Under the pieces are notes generated by a model. It saw nothing but the letters and a program-made list of their open reading frames with translations, was not told the DNA's origin and did not search any database. A DNA stretch of 34,550 nt from Clostridiales bacterium UBA3953 (GTDB lineage Bacteria > Bacillota > Clostridia > Oscillospirales > CAG-272): NCBI GenBank assembly GCA_002385415.1, contig DGDL01000031.1:1-34550 (forward strand). The letters run 5' to 3'. Below are positions 9,563 to 17,925 of this stretch, one piece after another. Numbering within the stretch: the stretch's first letter is position 1; every line of letters starts with the position of its first letter. Both the position numbers and the translations under genes were made by a program.

Positions 9563-12500
9563 ATGGTACAAGCTGAATTTACAGGCGTGCCGGGTATAAT
9601 TGTCGGTGCGCTCGAAGCCGAGCGCGAATACGCAGGCATAATAGCGGCGATAGAGAAGCAGAACAGGAGCAACGACCCCTGCCCGCTGCGAATCGCCGGC
9701 ATGAGCGAAGGCGTGCGGGGCGCATTTACCGCGCTGCTTGCGCACCGTGTGGCGACAGGGCATGGAAAGCCGCTGCTCTGCATTGTTCCCGACGAAAAAG
9801 AGGCGCAAAAATGCTTCAACCTGCTTTTTGCCTGCGGGCTTAAACCGATTGTATACCCGTTCCGCGATTTCATATTCCATAACATCACAGCCTCCCATGA
9901 GTCAGAGCATGAGAGGCTATCTGTGCTTTACAAGGTTTTGGACGGCTCGTGCGACGTTGTTATTGCCACGCCCGACGCGGCGCTGCAGTATACAATGCCG
10001 CGCGAGGTTGCTATGCGCTCGATTCTCCGGTTCGGGCTGGATGAGCCTGTTGATCCCGAGCGGCTCAAGAGCTTTCTTGTCGGCGCGGGCTATGTGCGTG
10101 TGGAGCTTGTCGACGGCGCGGGTCAGTATGCGGTGCGGGGCGATATAATTGATATTTTCCCGCCAAAAGCCGAAAACCCTGTGCGGGTGGAATTTTTCGG
10201 AGACGACATAGACCGCATCAGCACATTCGATATGATGACGCAGCGGAGGATGGAAAATGTAGAGTTTGTTGAAATTCCTCCCGCACGCGAAATACTCATC
10301 GGGCCAAAGGAACGAAATGAGCTTGTCCGCGTCATATCGGCACAGAGGAAAAGATGTGAGGACGAGCGCACCCGCGAGCTGCTGGACGCCGAGCTTGACG
10401 CTGCCGAAAGCGGCAGAGAGATCAATTCCATCGACAAATATATAACGCTTATATATCCACAGCGCGAATGTCTTTTAGATTATTTCTCGGACGCTGAGAC
10501 CGCACTTGTTTTCGAGTGGCAGGCAAGCTCCGAGCGCGTGAAAGCCTATGAGTGGCATGCAAAGCAGACGATAACCGATTTGCTTGAGCACGGCGCAATT
10601 TTGTCGCGTTATGCAGATTACGGCAAGTATCATGCCGAGTTTGAGATGTTTTTCGGCAGCCGCGCAGCCGTGTTTGCCGACACGTTCCTCGGCAGCTACG
10701 GGGATATGCGGCTGGGCGGGATGTTTAATATAGCCTCGCGTCAAACTGTGTCGTATGCCGACAGTTATGAGCTGCTCCGCGAGGATTTGCGCGGCTATCT
10801 TGCAAGCGGCTATACGGTTGTGATCATTTGCGAAAACCAACTGTCCGCGCAGAATCTTCACGGGCTGCTTGACGGCGACGGCATCCCCGCCGTGCTTTAT
10901 ACGGGAAGCGGCACTCCGCATCCGGGTATCGCGCTTATAGTGCACGGGTTTGATTTTCCCGGATTTGAGCTGCCGGTTACAAAATTCGCGGCGCTGTCGC
11001 TTTATCCGAGCCAGAGTTCATACTCGCGCGTGCGCACCGCAAGACGGGCGGCGAAGGCCGCAAAGCGCTCGCGTCAGGAGCGCATATTAAGCTATGCGGA
11101 CCTTGAACCTGGCGACTATGTGGTGCATGTCAACCACGGTATCGGCCAGTATATCGGCATGGAGAGCGTAACGGTCGACGGTTTCACACGTGACTATCTT
11201 AAAATAAAGTATGCCGGTACGGATATGCTGTATATCCCCTGTAACCAGCTTGAGAGCATATCCAAATATATTGGCAGCCGCGCCGAGGACGGCACAATCA
11301 AACTGTCGAAGATGGGCGGCGCGGAATGGACGCGCACAAAATCGCGCGTGAAGGCCGCCGTTAAAGAAATGGCGCGGGAGCTGATAAAACTTTACGCCGA
11401 GCGGCAGCACAAGCCGGGATTTGCATTTCTTCCCGATGACGAAATGCAGCACCAGTTCGAGGCGGAATTTGAATACGAGGAAACGGAAGGGCAGCTTGAG
11501 GCTATCGAAGAAATAAAGCGCGATATGGAAAAGCCCCAACCGATGGACCGGCTGCTGTGCGGCGATGTCGGTTTCGGCAAGACAGAGGTTGCTTTGCGGG
11601 CCGCGTTTAAGGCGGTAGCCTCGCAAAAGCAGGTGGCGATACTTGTGCCGACGACAATACTGGCGCTCCAGCACTATCAGACCCTGCTTTCGCGTATGCG
11701 CGGATTTCCTGTAAAGGTCGATATGCTGTCTCGCTTCCGCACGCCCAAACAGCAGGCGGAGGCACTACGGGGGCTCAAACGCGGCGAAGTTGACATTATA
11801 GTGGGGACCCACAGGCTGCTGTCAAAGGATGTGGAGTTCCGTGACCTGGGGCTTGTGATAGTCGACGAGGAGCAGCGCTTTGGCGTAGCACATAAAGAAA
11901 AGCTAAAACAGATTTGCACAAACGTCGACGTGCTGACGCTTTCCGCTACACCCATTCCGCGGACGCTGAATATGGCGCTTTCGGGCATCCGCGACATGTC
12001 CATACTCGAGGAAGCGCCGGGCGACCGCATGCCGGTGCAAACCTATGTGCTCGAGTATGACGAGATAATCATTGGCGAGGCGATACGCCGCGAGCTGCGC
12101 AGGGGCGGACAGGTTTTTTATCTCCACAACCGTGTGGAATCAATAAACTCGGTGGCAAACAAAATATCGCAGCTTGTGTCGGAGGCGCGTATTGCCGTTG
12201 GGCACGGCCAGATGGACAAAGAACAACTTTCGGATATATGGCGCGCCATGATAAGCGGCGAAATCGACATCCTCGTCTGTACCACCATTATCGAATCCGG
12301 TGTCGATATTCCGAATGCCAATACGCTTATCATAGAAGATGCCGACAAGCTCGGACTTGCACAGCTCCATCAGCTGCGCGGGCGGGTCGGCAGGTCGAGC
12401 AGGCGCGCGTATGCCTATTTCACCTATCGCCGCGGCAGTGTGCTTTCGGAAATCGCCACAAAGCGGCTTTCGGCTATCCGCGACTATACGGAGTTCGGCT

Positions 12501-13117
12501 CGGGATTCCGCATTGCGCTGCGCGACCTTGAGATTCGTGGAGCGGGCAACATGCTCGGCCCGGAACAGCACGGGCATATAGAGTCGGTCGGCTATGACCT
12601 TTACATGCGCCTGCTCAGCGAGGCGATACAAGAAGAGAAAGGCGAGAAGCCCGAAACCCGGCCCGAGCATACGTTTGAAATCCGCCTTGATGCCTATATT
12701 CCCGAAAGTTATATTCGCAGCTCAACACAGCGCATAGAGGCATATAAGAAAATATCGCTGATTTTGAGCGAAGAAGACGCAATGGACGTCATCGACGAGC
12801 TATGCGACCGCTATGGCGATCCGCCGGAGCCTGTCGTCAACCTGATAAATGTTGCGCTTGTCCGTGCGCTGGGCAGCGAATGCGGCGTTTCAAAGACCGA
12901 GCAGAGCGGAGGCAGCGTGATAATCTATCCCGCTGAGCTGGATGCGGCAATTTGGGCGCGGCTTGCGGGAGAATATCGCGGTAGGATACTTCTCAGCCTC
13001 GGCACAAGACCGTATATAACGGTTAAAATGAAGCGCGATGAGAACATTCTCATATTTTTACGGGATTTGTTTAAAAAATATATGCAAATCCACACCAGCA
13101 ATCTTGAGCAGCTTTAA
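9563..13117 (+). CDS. mfd: Transcription-repair coupling factor
   Basis: Full-length Mfd (1184 residues) removes RNA polymerase stalled at DNA lesions and recruits UvrA. In order: UvrB-like N-terminal domains, the CarD-type RNA polymerase interaction domain from about 513 (LEPGDYVVHVNHGIGQYIG), then the RecG-like translocase with Walker A GDVGFGKTE at about 667, DEEQRFG at 768 and SATPIPRTLNMALSG. Helicase C follows with ESGVDIPNANTLI and QLRGRVGRSSR, and the TRCF domain ends the protein. ATG 9563 is five bases after the pth stop and has only a weak ribosome binding site, so translation may be coupled to pth. Confidence 0.97.
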   Translation: MVQAEFTGVPGIIVGALEAEREYAGIIAAIEKQNRSNDPCPLRIAGMSEGVRGAFTALLAHRVATGHGKPLLCIVPDEKEAQKCFNLLFACGLKPIVYPFRDFIFHNITASHESEHERLSVLYKVLDGSCDVVIATPDAALQYTMPREVAMRSILRFGLDEPVDPERLKSFLVGAGYVRVELVDGAGQYAVRGDIIDIFPPKAENPVRVEFFGDDIDRISTFDMMTQRRMENVEFVEIPPAREILIGPKERNELVRVISAQRKRCEDERTRELLDAELDAAESGREINSIDKYITLIYPQRECLLDYFSDAETALVFEWQASSERVKAYEWHAKQTITDLLEHGAILSRYADYGKYHAEFEMFFGSRAAVFADTFLGSYGDMRLGGMFNIASRQTVSYADSYELLREDLRGYLASGYTVVIICENQLSAQNLHGLLDGDGIPAVLYTGSGTPHPGIALIVHGFDFPGFELPVTKFAALSLYPSQSSYSRVRTARRAAKAAKRSRQERILSYADLEPGDYVVHVNHGIGQYIGMESVTVDGFTRDYLKIKYAGTDMLYIPCNQLESISKYIGSRAEDGTIKLSKMGGAEWTRTKSRVKAAVKEMARELIKLYAERQHKPGFAFLPDDEMQHQFEAEFEYEETEGQLEAIEEIKRDMEKPQPMDRLLCGDVGFGKTEVALRAAFKAVASQKQVAILVPTTILALQHYQTLLSRMRGFPVKVDMLSRFRTPKQQAEALRGLKRGEVDIIVGTHRLLSKDVEFRDLGLVIVDEEQRFGVAHKEKLKQICTNVDVLTLSATPIPRTLNMALSGIRDMSILEEAPGDRMPVQTYVLEYDEIIIGEAIRRELRRGGQVFYLHNRVESINSVANKISQLVSEARIAVGHGQMDKEQLSDIWRAMISGEIDILVCTTIIESGVDIPNANTLIIEDADKLGLAQLHQLRGRVGRSSRRAYAYFTYRRGSVLSEIATKRLSAIRDYTEFGSGFRIALRDLEIRGAGNMLGPEQHGHIESVGYDLYMRLLSEAIQEEKGEKPETRPEHTFEIRLDAYIPESYIRSSTQRIEAYKKISLILSEEDAMDVIDELCDRYGDPPEPVVNLINVALVRALGSECGVSKTEQSGGSVIIYPAELDAAIWARLAGEYRGRILLSLGTRPYITVKMKRDENILIFLRDLFKKYMQIHTSNLEQL

Positions 13118-13162
13118 GATATAATCTTTGTTATGCTAACCAGCTTGTTTGAAAGGAAAAAA

Positions 13163-14260
13163 ATGAAAAAAATCGCCGCACCGATATGCGTGATTTTAGT
13201 TGCGGTGCTGCTCGTCTCCGGCTGTTCTCCGGTCGGAGGCGAGACGGTGCTTGAATACAAAGGATATAAAATAAGCGAAGCGATGTACGGCTATTGGGTC
13301 GCGCTTTATAAAAGAGACGTTATTTACAGCTTTAACAACAGAAAAGACACTTCGGATTTCTGGCAATCCGAAGTGTCCGACGGTGTTACAACCGAAGATT
13401 ATTTTACCGATATAATAAACAATCAAATATATAAATACTGCATCGGCCAGCAGCTTTTTGACGAGTACGGCCTGAAACTCGAAAAAGAGGTAAAAACAGC
13501 GATAGACGCCGATATAAATGAAAAAATAGAATACTACGGCAGCCGGGCCGAGCTCAACAGCGCCCTTGCGCACATTAATCTTAATATCGAACTTTTACGC
13601 GAAATTTATATATGCGAAGAAAAGTTGAAAGCAGTGTATAACTATTTGTATGGTCCCTATGGGCCGGAGGCGCTTTCGGACAACGACTATGTGCAGTATT
13701 TCAAAGACAACTACTGGCACATGAAGTATATAGTCATTTACACCACAAAACTTGCCACCGATTCCAAAGGCAACTATAAATATGACAGCAGCGGAACACT
13801 TGTGACAGAGCCTTTGACCGAAGAGGAATTTGCCGAAAAGCTGGCAAAGGCAGAGGAGGCTCTTGCAAAGGCTCAGGCCGGTGAAGATTTCGACGAGCTG
13901 ATTATAACTTACAGCGAATATGACACCACTGCCTACCCAAGCGGTTTTTATGTGTCGGTAAACGAGCTATCGACTTACGGTGCGAATATAGTCTCGGCGC
14001 TGGCCGAGATGCAGGTCGGCGAAGTTAGGCGCGTGGAAGAGGGAAGCGCCATATATATAATTAAAAAGCTCGAACTTCCCGAGTGGGGACAGCTTACCGA
14101 AAGCGAACTTTTGCAGCTTGTCGACCTTGAAGAATATGCAAAGGCTGAAGCATTTGATGCAAAGCTCAACGCTTTATTCCCCGAGCTGAAGGTAAACAAT
14201 GAAGTTTTGGGCAGATACAGACTGTCCGAAATAAAGATGCTGTCAATCCCAAATATATAA
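13163..14260 (+). CDS. PrsA/SurA-like peptidyl-prolyl isomerase lipoprotein
   Basis: The 365-residue product starts with a lipoprotein signal (MKK, hydrophobic run, lipobox L-V-S-G-C21). The SurA/PrsA-type N-terminal chaperone helices follow, then a parvulin-like (PpiC) segment from about 185 to 305. That segment includes HMKYIVIY, a helical insert rich in Ala/Glu/Lys, GEDFDELIITYSEY, and VGEVRRVEEGSAIYIIKKLE. PrsA-type proteins help secreted proteins fold outside the membrane. Some parvulin active-site residues are not obvious, so isomerase activity is uncertain. ATG 13163 is preferred to an upstream ATG at 13133 because AAAGGA lies six bases before it and it begins the signal peptide. It is 45 bases after mfd and probably co-transcribed. 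Confidence 0.83.
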   Translation: MKKIAAPICVILVAVLLVSGCSPVGGETVLEYKGYKISEAMYGYWVALYKRDVIYSFNNRKDTSDFWQSEVSDGVTTEDYFTDIINNQIYKYCIGQQLFDEYGLKLEKEVKTAIDADINEKIEYYGSRAELNSALAHINLNIELLREIYICEEKLKAVYNYLYGPYGPEALSDNDYVQYFKDNYWHMKYIVIYTTKLATDSKGNYKYDSSGTLVTEPLTEEEFAEKLAKAEEALAKAQAGEDFDELIITYSEYDTTAYPSGFYVSVNELSTYGANIVSALAEMQVGEVRRVEEGSAIYIIKKLELPEWGQLTESELLQLVDLEEYAKAEAFDAKLNALFPELKVNNEVLGRYRLSEIKMLSIPNI

Positions 14261-14285
14261 AGCGACAAATGTGTTTTCCGTTTTG

Positions 14286-14315
14286 CCCGGAGGGTAAATC
14301 TGCTGCCCTTCCGGG
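14286..14315 (+). terminator. Hairpin after the PPIase lipoprotein gene (possible weak terminator)
   Basis: CCCGGAGGG (14286-14294) pairs with CCCTTCCGGG (14306-14315), one base bulged. Only AATAATTT follows, so termination would be partial or absent. It sits in the 108-base gap before the CotH gene. Confidence 0.4.
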
Positions 14316-14368
14316 AATAATTTAATGCCGGTGGCTATAAAGTGTTGCCGGCAGAAGGAGTTGCTGCA

Positions 14369-16096
14369 ATGAAACTGCGATACAACGGATTTTTGCTGCT
14401 GGCTGCCGCAATGCTGCTGACCGGAATGCTGGCTGTGGGATGCTCGACTACCCAAAAAGCTTCCGACGCCCAGGACAATGTATCCGAAACGGTGAGTGCC
14501 GCGCAGCCGGGCGAAGACTCGGAGCAGGGTGGCGGCAATAAAGTTTCGGTTCCGACGGCTCCCGAGGGCACAATTTTCGGCGCGCAGAAAATAACAAGCG
14601 ACGAGTTTCTAAACCTTATAGCCGAAAAGAAATATGTCTCTCCCGCCAAGTTCGGGCTTGTCCTTTATTATGATTATGCAAAGCTGCCGGTGCTGTCCGA
14701 CGGTAAGACCTTTTTCCTGACTGTGGACAGCGACCGCACCGAAGGCGAGTCTTGGGGCAACGGCTGCCTGTCGGCAAATGTTGACTGCACATTTGCGGTT
14801 TTGGATGATGACGCCCAGCCCGGGCTGGACAGTATCATGCGCGAAGGCAAGTCGCTGCGCCTTTATGTAATAGCCGATGAGGTATATACGGCGCCGGAGA
14901 TAATATTCACGACGCTGCCCGTTATGACTATCGACACGCATAAGGGCAAAGGCATATCACGAGAGGACACTCCATGCGATATTACGGTCCTCACGCCGCG
15001 CAACGGCAGCTCGGCGGCTTACACCGACGCGTCGGCAGCGATGATACGTATCCGCGGTGCGACAAGTTCCTCGCTTCCAAAAACATCGCTGAGGCTGACC
15101 TTGTATAAAGATGACTACTCAGATACAAACAAGCTCCCGCTGCTTGGCATGCGCAAAGATGACGACTGGATACTCTATGCGTCCTATTCCGACGAAGCGA
15201 AAATCCGCGATGCGACCGGCTGGAGCTTGTGGAGCAAAATGGGCGCCTATATAGTCGGCGACAAAGCGCAGGGCACTATTAATTTGCGGTATACAGAAGT
15301 TATACTCAACGGCCATTACAATGGATTTTACGTTTTCATGGAACGGTTCGACCAAAAAACGCTCAATTTGGGCGAAGATGACGCTTTGTTCGTCGTCAAA
15401 ACCTGGGAAGTTCCGCCGTCCGACCAAATGAGAGAGTTGCCGCCGGCCACCACGTTTTTTGTCGGAGTTGAGCGCAAATATCCTGATGCCGACGAAATCA
15501 AGGTGGGGGGATACAGCGGCTGGGGAACATTTGCAGACTTTGTCAAAGCTGTGTACGAATCGGACGGCGAAACGTTTAGAAAAACGATTGACAAATGCGC
15601 AAATGTCCAAAACATGCTCGATTACTGGCTGTATTTGCAGATTATAATGGGTGAAGACAACCTGTGGAAGAACACATTTTATGCCGTTATCGGCGGGTAT
15701 GTGCACTCCTTCCCGTGGGATTTGGACGTCACTTTCGGGCTCAGATGGAACGGCGGTGTTAAAAACTATCTGTACCAAGACAAAAACACAGCCGTAAAAT
15801 CGTTTGACTTCAACTGCGGGCGCAGGCTTATAAAATATTATCCCGGCGCGGCAAATTATGTTAAAAATCGCTGGCGAGAGCTTTATGACAATGGTATTGT
15901 TACGGCACAGGGCATAATGGAAATCGCGCGGGGTTATTGGGACGACCTTTGGCGGTCGGGCGCATATCAAAGAAATCTTATGCGCTGGCCGGACACAAGC
16001 TATGTAGAGGACTTAGACTATTTTGAAACAACAATGAAGCGCAGGATAGAGTATCTTGACGACTACATAGCCTCGCTTACAGATGCAGGAGAGTAA
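14369..16096 (+). CDS. CotH-kinase family lipoprotein
   Basis: The 575-residue product has a lipoprotein signal with lipobox L-A-V-G-C25. A Ser/Asp/Gln-rich spacer and an extracellular Ig-like/linker part follow (to about 225), then a CotH kinase domain. CotH marks include IRIRGATSSSLPKTSLRL, DDWILYASYSDEAKIRD, ILNGHYNGFYVFMERFD and the metal-binding PWDLDVTFG at 449-453. In Bacillus, CotH phosphorylates spore-coat proteins; related proteins in anaerobes are often surface-attached with unknown targets, which fits the signal seen here. ATG 14369 has AGAAGGAG eight bases upstream; the TTG further up would precede the signal awkwardly. It follows another lipoprotein gene in the same direction. 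Confidence 0.88.
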   Translation: MKLRYNGFLLLAAAMLLTGMLAVGCSTTQKASDAQDNVSETVSAAQPGEDSEQGGGNKVSVPTAPEGTIFGAQKITSDEFLNLIAEKKYVSPAKFGLVLYYDYAKLPVLSDGKTFFLTVDSDRTEGESWGNGCLSANVDCTFAVLDDDAQPGLDSIMREGKSLRLYVIADEVYTAPEIIFTTLPVMTIDTHKGKGISREDTPCDITVLTPRNGSSAAYTDASAAMIRIRGATSSSLPKTSLRLTLYKDDYSDTNKLPLLGMRKDDDWILYASYSDEAKIRDATGWSLWSKMGAYIVGDKAQGTINLRYTEVILNGHYNGFYVFMERFDQKTLNLGEDDALFVVKTWEVPPSDQMRELPPATTFFVGVERKYPDADEIKVGGYSGWGTFADFVKAVYESDGETFRKTIDKCANVQNMLDYWLYLQIIMGEDNLWKNTFYAVIGGYVHSFPWDLDVTFGLRWNGGVKNYLYQDKNTAVKSFDFNCGRRLIKYYPGAANYVKNRWRELYDNGIVTAQGIMEIARGYWDDLWRSGAYQRNLMRWPDTSYVEDLDYFETTMKRRIEYLDDYIASLTDAGE

Positions 16097-16108
16097 TTTT
16101 GACAGCTC

Positions 16109-16137
16109 TTGACAATATGTGCATATAAGTATATAAT
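16109..16137 (+). promoter_or_regulatory. Consensus sigma-A promoter
   Basis: TTGACA (16109-16114), a 17-base spacer and TATAAT (16132-16137): a perfect match. A second TTGACA lies ten bases upstream (16099-16104). The predicted transcript starts near 16144, about 270 bases before the next gene. Confidence 0.85.
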
Positions 16138-16413
16138 TGGATTAGCAGAAGTAATGGTAAAATCGAAAAAATGGGGCGCGGCAAAGTCATAAAAATATTT
16201 ATCTGGCATTCGATCGCGCAACAATGTGATGCCGGCTGACTTTTTGCGGTGACCGATTCAACAAAAGCGGGAAAGGCAAGCTGCAGTGCTGCCGCCGCAG
16301 CCGGACGGCAGACAAAATCATATAAATATGCCTTTTCCAAACACCGGCACACAGCGGACGCACGAGGCTGCCGGCAGAAAAAATTAAAGATAAGTCAATA
16401 AAGAGGTACTGTT
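16138..16413 (+). other. Long leader or candidate small-RNA region
   Basis: No supported gene lies here. The stretch follows a perfect promoter and has G/C-rich parts able to fold: CTGCCG and CGGCAG flanking an 11-base loop around 16290-16315, and the palindrome CTGCCGGCAG near 16370. I could not match it to tmRNA, RNase P RNA, SRP RNA, 6S RNA or a known riboswitch motif. No T-run terminator is visible before the next gene, so it may be only a long 5' UTR. A 12-codon frame starting ATGGTAAAATCG lacks a ribosome binding site. Confidence 0.35.
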
Positions 16414-17184
16414 TTGCTTAAGATTGTTTCTTACAACTTGCGTCTTGATACAACGCACGACGGGCCGCAGGCATTTTCACATCGCAAGCCGTATGTGCGT
16501 GACAGACTGCTTGAGGAATCCCCGGACATTATAGGATTTCAGGAAGTGCTGCCTCACATGCTCGAGTGGCTGCGCGAAAATCTTGACGGATACCAGTTTC
16601 TCGGCTATGGTCGAGGCAAAAACTTTGGCGATGAGGCAAATCCCGTGGCATTTAAGCGCGACAGGTTCGAGCTGCAGTATTTCGACCAGCGCTGGCTGTC
16701 GGACACGCCGTTTGAGCCCGGCTCGAGATTTGCCGACCAAAGCGGATGCCCGCGTATTTTCGTGGTGTGTACGCTGCGTGACCGCATGGAAGACGGCTTC
16801 GGACGCTTCCGTTTTGTGAACACACATCTCGACCACGAGCGCGACTATGCCAAAATAGAGGGCGCAAAACAGATCATTGCAGAGATTGAAAGACTTGACA
16901 GTCAAGTCAAGCTGCCGACGGTCATAACGGGCGATTTCAACGCTCTGCCGGACTCCGAGCCGCTTGCGGTGTTCGCTGGTGCCGGATATGTTGACCTTTC
17001 GGCTTCCTCCGGCGGCACATTCCACGGCTACGGCAGAGTTGAGGCACCAGGCAAAATTGACTATATAATGGCGGCATCCACCGTGAAAGTGTCATCTGTG
17101 CGGCTGTGGGATGAAGTGCGTGACGGGCTTCACCTGTCCGACCATTATCCGGTAGAGGTATGCGTCGAGAGTTGGGAAGAATAG
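16414..17184 (+). CDS. Endonuclease/exonuclease/phosphatase family protein
   Basis: The 256-residue product has the complete EEP (DNase I-like) active-site set: N8 in SYNLR, E44 in GFQEV, H138 in NTHLDHE, D174 and N176 in TGDFNALPDS, D216 in GKIDYI, and D243-H244 in LSDHYPV. Members are Mg-dependent phosphodiesterases or phosphomonoesterases acting on nucleic acids, sugar phosphates or lipids. Length and lack of a signal peptide suggest a cytoplasmic enzyme like those annotated only as family proteins; the substrate cannot be told. The start is TTG 16414 with AGAGG seven bases upstream. It is preceded by a long leader and followed by the nusA-operon promoter. Confidence 0.85.
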   Translation: MLKIVSYNLRLDTTHDGPQAFSHRKPYVRDRLLEESPDIIGFQEVLPHMLEWLRENLDGYQFLGYGRGKNFGDEANPVAFKRDRFELQYFDQRWLSDTPFEPGSRFADQSGCPRIFVVCTLRDRMEDGFGRFRFVNTHLDHERDYAKIEGAKQIIAEIERLDSQVKLPTVITGDFNALPDSEPLAVFAGAGYVDLSASSGGTFHGYGRVEAPGKIDYIMAASTVKVSSVRLWDEVRDGLHLSDHYPVEVCVESWEE

Positions 17185-17259
17185 AAACCGGCTTTTTCGC
17201 ATAAAATCATACCGCGAGGACTGAAATTATTTTATAATTAAATTTTCTGCAAAAAAGTA

Positions 17260-17288
17260 TTGCATTATAAGTACGGGTATGATATAAT
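17260..17288 (+). promoter_or_regulatory. Promoter of the rimP-nusA-infB operon
   Basis: TTGCAT (17260-17265), a 17-base spacer ending TGA, and TATAAT (17283-17288), an extended -10. It lies about 100 bases before the rimP start. Confidence 0.82.
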
Positions 17289-17314
17289 AGTATTGTAAAT
17301 TTACTTATCTATGC

Positions 17315-17349
17315 TTGAAGAGTAGGTCGACCTGCTCTTCAAATTTTTT
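17315..17349 (+). terminator. Leader terminator/attenuator ahead of rimP-nusA
   Basis: TTGAAGAGTAGG (17315-17326), loop TCGA, and CCTGCTCTTCAA (17331-17342) make a 12-bp stem with one G-U pair. A and six T follow. It lies between the promoter and the first gene, so it can only end transcripts of this operon early. NusA-dependent autoregulation through a leader terminator is known for the Bacillus subtilis nusA operon; that it happens here is inference. Confidence 0.85.
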
Positions 17350-17392
17350 GAATGGAGAAATCCGGGCTCTGTCCGGAAAATGACATGCGCTT

Positions 17393-17887
17393 ATGCGAAA
17401 ACAGGATATAATCAATACGGTTACCGCGCTTGCCGCGCCTTGCGCGGATCGACTCGGGCTGATCCTTTGGGATGTCGAGTTTGTCCGGGAGGGCGCGGAT
17501 TATTTTCTGCGCGTCATAATAGACAGCGAGCAGGGTGTAGGCCTTGATGATTGCGAAGCCATGTCACAAGCGCTTGACCCGCTGCTCGATGAAGCCGACC
17601 CGATTGACGTTTCGTATCAGCTTGAGGTTTGCTCGCCCGGTGTGGAGCGACTGCTGCGCACGCCCGAGCACAAAAGAGCTTATATTGGTCGGACGGTACG
17701 CGCAAAGCTTTACAGGCGGCATCCCGAAATAAACAGCAAAGAAGCCGTCGGTACACTTGTCAACTATGACGATGCGAGCGGCGCGATTACTCTTGAATGT
17801 GATGGTAGTCAGATTATCCTCGAATCCGGCGAGATAGCGAGGCTGAACGCATATTTTGACTTTGCCGCTGCCAGCAATAACGAATAG
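17393..17887 (+). CDS. rimP: Ribosome maturation factor RimP
   Basis: The 164-residue product matches RimP, needed for maturation of the 30S subunit. Typical segments are LGLILWDVEFVREGADYFLR, IIDSEQGVGLDDCEAMSQAL, the D-x-x-D stretch LLDEADPI, and LEVCSPGVERLLRTPEHKRAYIGR, followed by the small SH3-like C-terminal domain. It is the first gene of the operon and nusA follows after 38 bases. ATG 17393 gives the usual N-terminus, but the ribosome binding site is weak (GGA about 14 bases up) and may be involved in a short CCGG hairpin. Confidence 0.94.
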   Translation: MRKQDIINTVTALAAPCADRLGLILWDVEFVREGADYFLRVIIDSEQGVGLDDCEAMSQALDPLLDEADPIDVSYQLEVCSPGVERLLRTPEHKRAYIGRTVRAKLYRRHPEINSKEAVGTLVNYDDASGAITLECDGSQIILESGEIARLNAYFDFAAASNNE

Positions 17888-17925
17888 ACAATATGAACAG
17901 ATGAACGGAGAACGGATTTGATACC

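Noticed and set aside
16077..16352. Minus-strand 91-codon frame in the gap before the EEP gene
   Set aside because: It overlaps the CotH 3' end and the strong plus-strand promoter, and has no ribosome binding site or family match.
16138..16413. tmRNA, RNase P, SRP or 6S RNA in the leader after the strong promoter
   Set aside because: I looked for the conserved core motifs of each and did not find them; a small RNA remains possible but unnamed.
17352..17411. 19-codon frame (starting M-E-K-S-G-L-C-P) between the nusA attenuator and rimP
   Set aside because: It overlaps the rimP start, has no Shine-Dalgarno, and lies after rather than before the terminator, so it does not fit a leader peptide.
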